Assembly (NCBI RefSeq): GCF_003597675.1
Contig: NZ_CP030827.1
Location: 3,903,501 to 3,967,500 of the forward strand
Source: Neorhizobium sp. NCHU2750
Lineage (GTDB): Bacteria > Pseudomonadota > Alphaproteobacteria > Rhizobiales > Rhizobiaceae
Direction: 5' to 3'
Length of the DNA: 64,000 bases
A model generated the notes under the pieces. That model worked only from the letters and a program-made list of their open reading frames with translations, did not search any database and had not been told where the DNA came from. A program made the position numbers and the translations under genes. Position 1 is the stretch's first letter. Each line of letters begins with the position of its first letter. Of this stretch, positions 61,022 through 64,000 are shown in pieces.

Positions 61022-61510
61022 ATGACGATATTGAGCGTGGTCAACGACAATCCGCTTGTGGATGGGCGTCAGTCCGCCCGCGCCATGATGGTGCGCAAGG
61101 GAGTGCAGATCCTGCTCCACGACATGCGCCATGCCGTATTGCCGGAACTCGTCCTGTCGTCCGGCCGCCGCGCCGATCTGGTCACCGTCTCCGACAAGGG
61201 GGAGATCTGGATCATCGAGATCAAGACGTCGATCGAGGATTTCCGTGTCGACCGCAAATGGCCCGACTATCGCAGCCACTGCGACCGTCTGCTCTTTGCG
61301 ACACACCGGGACGTTCCGCTCGATATCTTTCCGCCAGATTGCGGCCTGTTGCTGTCCGATGGCTACGGCGCAGGCCTGCTGCGCGAGGCACCGCTGCACA
61401 AGCTCGCCCCAGCCAGTCGCAAGGCACTGATGCTGGATTTCTCGCGTGCTGCCGCCCACCGCCTGATGATGGCGGAGTGGTCGACCGGCAAGAGTTTCGA
61501 TGATGTCTGA
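61022..61510 (+). CDS. mmcB: MmcB family DNA repair protein
   Basis: MmcB is named in Caulobacter as an SOS-linked factor acting with ImuBC-type repair. The 162-residue protein has a PD-(D/E)XK-like core: GRRADLVTVSDKGEIWIIEIKTSIEDF holds Asp, Glu and Lys in the expected order, suggesting a nuclease fold. The ATG follows GGAAGGAGG. No clear LexA box (GTTC-N7-GTTC) is visible upstream. It converges on actR. Confidence 0.85.
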   Translation: MTILSVVNDNPLVDGRQSARAMMVRKGVQILLHDMRHAVLPELVLSSGRRADLVTVSDKGEIWIIEIKTSIEDFRVDRKWPDYRSHCDRLLFATHRDVPLDIFPPDCGLLLSDGYGAGLLREAPLHKLAPASRKALMLDFSRAAAHRLMMAEWSTGKSFDDV

Positions 61511-61519
61511 CGTGATCGC

Positions 61520-61550
61520 GTCTGCAGACGGGCGCCTTATTTCGGCGCCC
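61520..61550. terminator. Possible terminator between mmcB and actR
   Basis: GGGCGCC (61530-61536) and GGCGCCC (61544-61550) flank a TTATTTC loop, next to the palindrome CGTCTGCAGACG (61520-61531). The stem overlaps the actR stop codon and lacks a T-run, so its function is uncertain. Confidence 0.4.
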
Positions 61551-62112
61551 GCTTTGCCAGGATCCGCTGCAACGTGCGGCGGTGCATGTTGAGCCGGCGT
61601 GCGGTTTCCGAAACGTTGCGCTCGCACATTTCGTAGACCCGCTGGATATGTTCCCAACGTACGCGGTCTGCGGACATCGGATTTTCCGGCACATCGGCCT
61701 TTTCACCGGGACGCTGCGTCAAGGCATTGTAGACCTCGTCCGCATCGGCAGGCTTCGAGAGATAGTCGACGGCACCAAGCTTCACGGCGGTGACGGCGGT
61801 TGCGATATTGCCGTAGCCGGTGAGAACGATGACCCGCGTATCGGACCGGAACTGGCGGATCGTCTCGATGACGTCGAGGCCGTTGCCATCGCCGAGGCGA
61901 AGGTCGACTACCGCGTATTTCGGTGCCCGCTGGCGGACCTTGGTGATACCATCGGCGACGGTTTCCGCCACATCGACCGCAAAACCGCGTGTTTCCATTG
62001 CCCGTGCCAGACGGCGCAGGAACGGGCCGTCGTCATCGACGATCAGCAACGACGGATCTGGACCGATATAATCCTCGGTCTGGGGATTGGACTGCTGCAA
62101 TACTGTTTCCAT
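61537..62112 (-). CDS. actR: Redox two-component response regulator ActR (RegA/PrrA family)
   Basis: ActR is phosphorylated by ActS and controls genes for acid tolerance, carbon and nitrogen metabolism. The 191-residue protein has a receiver domain with LLIVDDDGPF and phospho-acceptor Asp70 in YAVVDLRLGDG, and a Fis-type helix-turn-helix at the end (NVSETARRLNMHRRTLQRILAKR). The ATG at 62112 has GGAGAATAAAG upstream. It follows actS after 63 bases on the same strand. Confidence 0.95.
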   Translation of the reverse strand: METVLQQSNPQTEDYIGPDPSLLIVDDDGPFLRRLARAMETRGFAVDVAETVADGITKVRQRAPKYAVVDLRLGDGNGLDVIETIRQFRSDTRVIVLTGYGNIATAVTAVKLGAVDYLSKPADADEVYNALTQRPGEKADVPENPMSADRVRWEHIQRVYEMCERNVSETARRLNMHRRTLQRILAKRAPK

Positions 62113-62175
62113 CTTTATTCTCCGGGATCGATGGATCCCCATTACCATATCAGAAGTGATGAAACCGGAGCCAGA

Positions 62176-63495
62176 TCAAATTGTCCGGTCCATTATCGAT
62201 CTCGGCCATTCTATTCGGATACGCGCTCCCACTTTGCCATCGTCGCGATTGCTGAAGCGGATTGAGGCGCCTGAACGCTCGAGCAGGGTCTTGGCGATGA
62301 ACAATCCGAGACCGAGGCCGCCGGCATGTTCGCTGCGCTCACGCGTCCGCGAGGTCATATAGGGCTCGCCGATACGTGAGAGAATGTCGGCCGAATAGCC
62401 CGGCCCATCGTCCTCGATCATGATCGATACGCGCTGGTCGTCGTATTCGGCCGATATGGTGACCTGGCTTTTCGCGTAGTCGACGGCGTTTTCGATCAGG
62501 TTGCCAAGCCCATAAAGAATGCCGGCATTGCGGACGCCGACCGGCTCCGGCTTCCCGTCGCTCTTCTGGACGAGTGCAATGTCGATATCGAATTGCCGGT
62601 GCGGTGCAATGACCTCCTCCATCATCGAGGAGAGCGGCAGCCGGCGAAGATGTTCTTCACCTTCGGCAGGCAGCGAGGTCAGCCGCCTCAGAATGTCCCG
62701 GCACCGCTCGCTCTGGCTGCGCAACAGCTGCAGGTCCTCGCTGAAACGTTCGTCATGGCCGAGTTCCCGCTGCATCTCCTTGGCAACGACCGTGATCGTG
62801 GCAAGCGGGGTACCCAGTTCGTGGGCGGCCGCGGCGGCAAGCCCGTCGAGCTGGCCGAGATGCTTCTCCCGCTCGAGGATCATCTCGGTCGCCACCAGCG
62901 CATCGGCAAGCAGGCTCGCTTCGTGCGAAACGCGATAGGCGTAAAAGGCTGCAAAAACCATCATTGAGGCGATCGCAAACCATACCCCGAGCTGCATGAT
63001 CGGCTGGATAATCAGATGCTCGCCCTCATACCAGGGCACCGGATAGGGCGAAAACGTCAGCGCCGTCGTGCACAGAAGGGCAAAGATCAGCAGTATCAGC
63101 GAGTGATGCAACGGCTGCGAGGCAAAGGCGATGATCACCGGCACGCAGATCAAAGGCGCGAACGGATTGCTCAGACCGCCGGTAATGAACAGCAGGGCGC
63201 CCATCTGCAGAAGATCGAAGCAGAGCAGCGCAAGTGCCGATTTCGGTCCAAGCCGATGGGTCGCCGGAAACCACGATGACAGGATCAGGTTGGCGACCGC
63301 CAGCGCGCCGATCAGGATCGCCGCCTGGACGATCGGTATCGAAAAGTCGAGCAGCATCCAGATGATCAGCACCGTCAGCGTCTGCCCTGCCACTGCCAGC
63401 CATCGCAGTCTTATCAATGTCTGTAGTCGGATCCGCCGGCTCGTATGGCCGAACTGCCCTTCCTGGATTGATGCCTCTTCCATGCCTTCCGCCAT
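62176..63495 (-). CDS. actS: Redox sensor histidine kinase ActS (RegB/PrrB family)
   Basis: ActS senses redox state and phosphorylates ActR. The 439-residue protein has about six membrane segments in residues 30-190, including the quinone-binding motif GGLSNPF of RegB proteins. The dimerisation region has H-box AAAAAHELGTPLA followed by LRSQSERCRDIL, whose Cys matches the redox-active position in RegB. The ATPase domain shows NLIENAVDY, DDGPGYS and GLGLGLFIA. It precedes actR. Confidence 0.95.
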   Translation of the reverse strand: MAEGMEEASIQEGQFGHTSRRIRLQTLIRLRWLAVAGQTLTVLIIWMLLDFSIPIVQAAILIGALAVANLILSSWFPATHRLGPKSALALLCFDLLQMGALLFITGGLSNPFAPLICVPVIIAFASQPLHHSLILLIFALLCTTALTFSPYPVPWYEGEHLIIQPIMQLGVWFAIASMMVFAAFYAYRVSHEASLLADALVATEMILEREKHLGQLDGLAAAAAHELGTPLATITVVAKEMQRELGHDERFSEDLQLLRSQSERCRDILRRLTSLPAEGEEHLRRLPLSSMMEEVIAPHRQFDIDIALVQKSDGKPEPVGVRNAGILYGLGNLIENAVDYAKSQVTISAEYDDQRVSIMIEDDGPGYSADILSRIGEPYMTSRTRERSEHAGGLGLGLFIAKTLLERSGASIRFSNRDDGKVGARIRIEWPRSIMDRTI

Positions 63496-63551
63496 TCTGT
63501 CCCGCTTCAGGTTTTATCAAATGCTCTTAGATCGGCTGATCGTTTCTATAG

Positions 63552-63570
63552 ACGTGACATTCTGTCACGT
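63552..63570. promoter_or_regulatory. Inverted repeat between actS and hrpB
   Basis: ACGTGACA-TTC-TGTCACGT is a perfect 8-base inverted repeat in the 69-base gap upstream of actS, overlapping the hrpB stop codon. It might be an operator or a weak terminator; I cannot assign a regulator. Confidence 0.4.
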
Positions 63571-64000
63571 GCCTCTCGGCTTTGCACGGTGTGTCGGCTC
63601 TGCGTCGGCCGGATTTTCCGGCCACGGATGTTTGGGATAACGCCCTCGCATCTCCGAGCGCACATCCTTCCATGATCCCCCCCAGAAGCCGGGCAGGTCG
63701 CGTGTGGTCTGGATCGGCCGGTGCGCCGGCGATGTCAGTTCCAGCAGCAGCGGCAGTTTTCCGCCGGCCACGCATGGATGGGACTTGAGCCCGAACAGTT
63801 CCTGAACCCGGATCGTCAGCACCGGCTCTTCTCCATCATACTGGATCGGATGGCGCTGTCCGGTCGGGGCATCGAAATGGGTCGGAGCAAGTCGGTTGAG
63901 ATCGCGCAGCAACTCATGCGGAACCAGCGAGCGCAATCCTTCCGAAAGGCTGGCCGCCGAAATGGCAGAGACTGCCGTGACATCGTCCTGGAAGGGAACG
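63565..64000 (-). CDS. hrpB: ATP-dependent helicase HrpB, C-terminal part (partial)
   Basis: This is the last 144 codons of HrpB, a DEAH-box helicase of unclear role; the N-terminal helicase core lies beyond the right edge. The visible part is the HrpB-specific C-terminal domain, with the ELFGLKSHPCVAGGKLPLLLELTSP segment and RDLPGFWGGSWKDVRSEMRGRYPKHPWPENP, which is diagnostic. The frame is open to the window edge. It lies upstream of actS on the same strand. Confidence 0.9.
   Translation of the reverse strand, partial: VPFQDDVTAVSAISAASLSEGLRSLVPHELLRDLNRLAPTHFDAPTGQRHPIQYDGEEPVLTIRVQELFGLKSHPCVAGGKLPLLLELTSPAHRPIQTTRDLPGFWGGSWKDVRSEMRGRYPKHPWPENPADAEPTHRAKPRGT

Overview
The window looks like the origin-proximal part of the main chromosome of a Rhizobiaceae alphaproteobacterium (Agrobacterium/Rhizobium/Ensifer-like). 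The gene order mnmE-rho-hemJ-hemE, then a non-coding AT-rich segment with DnaA boxes, then the DUF299 regulator-maf-aroE-coaE-dnaQ-secB...gyrB is the arrangement known around chromosomal origins of Caulobacter and rhizobia. The chvG/chvI-pckA block, actS/actR, a DivL-type kinase and a short HprK point to the same group. I cannot name a species from sequence alone. Almost every gene is core. I see no tRNA, rRNA, transposase, CRISPR or prophage.

Layout. 0-3.9 kb, leftward: mnmE (cut by the window edge), rho, hemJ, hemE. 3.9-4.3 kb: putative oriC, from which genes diverge. 4.3-7.9 kb, rightward and overlapping: DUF299 regulator, maf, aroE, coaE, dnaQ. 8.0-9.1 kb, leftward: secB, fxsA. 9.2-14.5 kb, rightward: Tim44-like adaptor, mltA, smr, an XRE regulator, gyrB. 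14.6-19.3 kb: nitroreductase, phaZ, DUF2852, a YgjP-like metalloprotease and a SleB-like lipoprotein hydrolase. 19.6-24.6 kb: trpF-trpB-trpA-accD-folC. 24.6-25.4 kb: a 756-base gap with a RIME-like palindromic repeat. 25.4-37.4 kb, leftward: a six-gene run divL, tsaE-kinase fusion, murU-like, addB, addA, trxA. 37.6-43.0 kb, leftward: ahcY, then HPr, EIIA(Man), hprK, chvG, chvI (in transcription order chvI comes first). 43.3-46.2 kb, rightward: pckA, arfB, alkB. 46.2-50.9 kb, leftward: hisB-DUF2628-hisH-hisA-hisF-hisE-coaA. 51.2-60.1 kb, rightward: hslV, hslU, DUF1402 protein, cytochrome P450, hydantoinase-like protein, malate synthase G. 60.2-64.0 kb: L,D-transpeptidase, mmcB, actR, actS and the C-terminal end of hrpB.

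How the genes work together. The region mixes replication and segregation elements (oriC, gyrB, dnaQ, parS-like sites, DivL), repair (AddAB, AlkB, MmcB), translation quality (TsaE, MnmE, ArfB), wall turnover and recycling (MltA, SleB-like hydrolase, L,D-transpeptidase, AmgK/MurU-like pair) and carbon/redox signalling (HPr/EIIA/HprK with ChvGI next to pckA; ActSR).

Most notable. (1) A partial duplication of the 5' end of hisF lies between hisA and hisF and forms a 36-codon mini-ORF that overlaps both neighbours by ATGA junctions. (2) Several near-consensus parS sites are present, one of them 15 of 16 bases inside addB. (3) The origin with its DnaA boxes. (4) The DivL kinase has Tyr632 in place of the phospho-accepting His. 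(5) TsaE is fused to a sugar-kinase-like domain and sits next to a MurU-like nucleotidyltransferase. (6) A 20-base perfect-arm operator-like palindrome lies upstream of ahcY. I found no clearly undescribed multi-gene system; these are the best leads.
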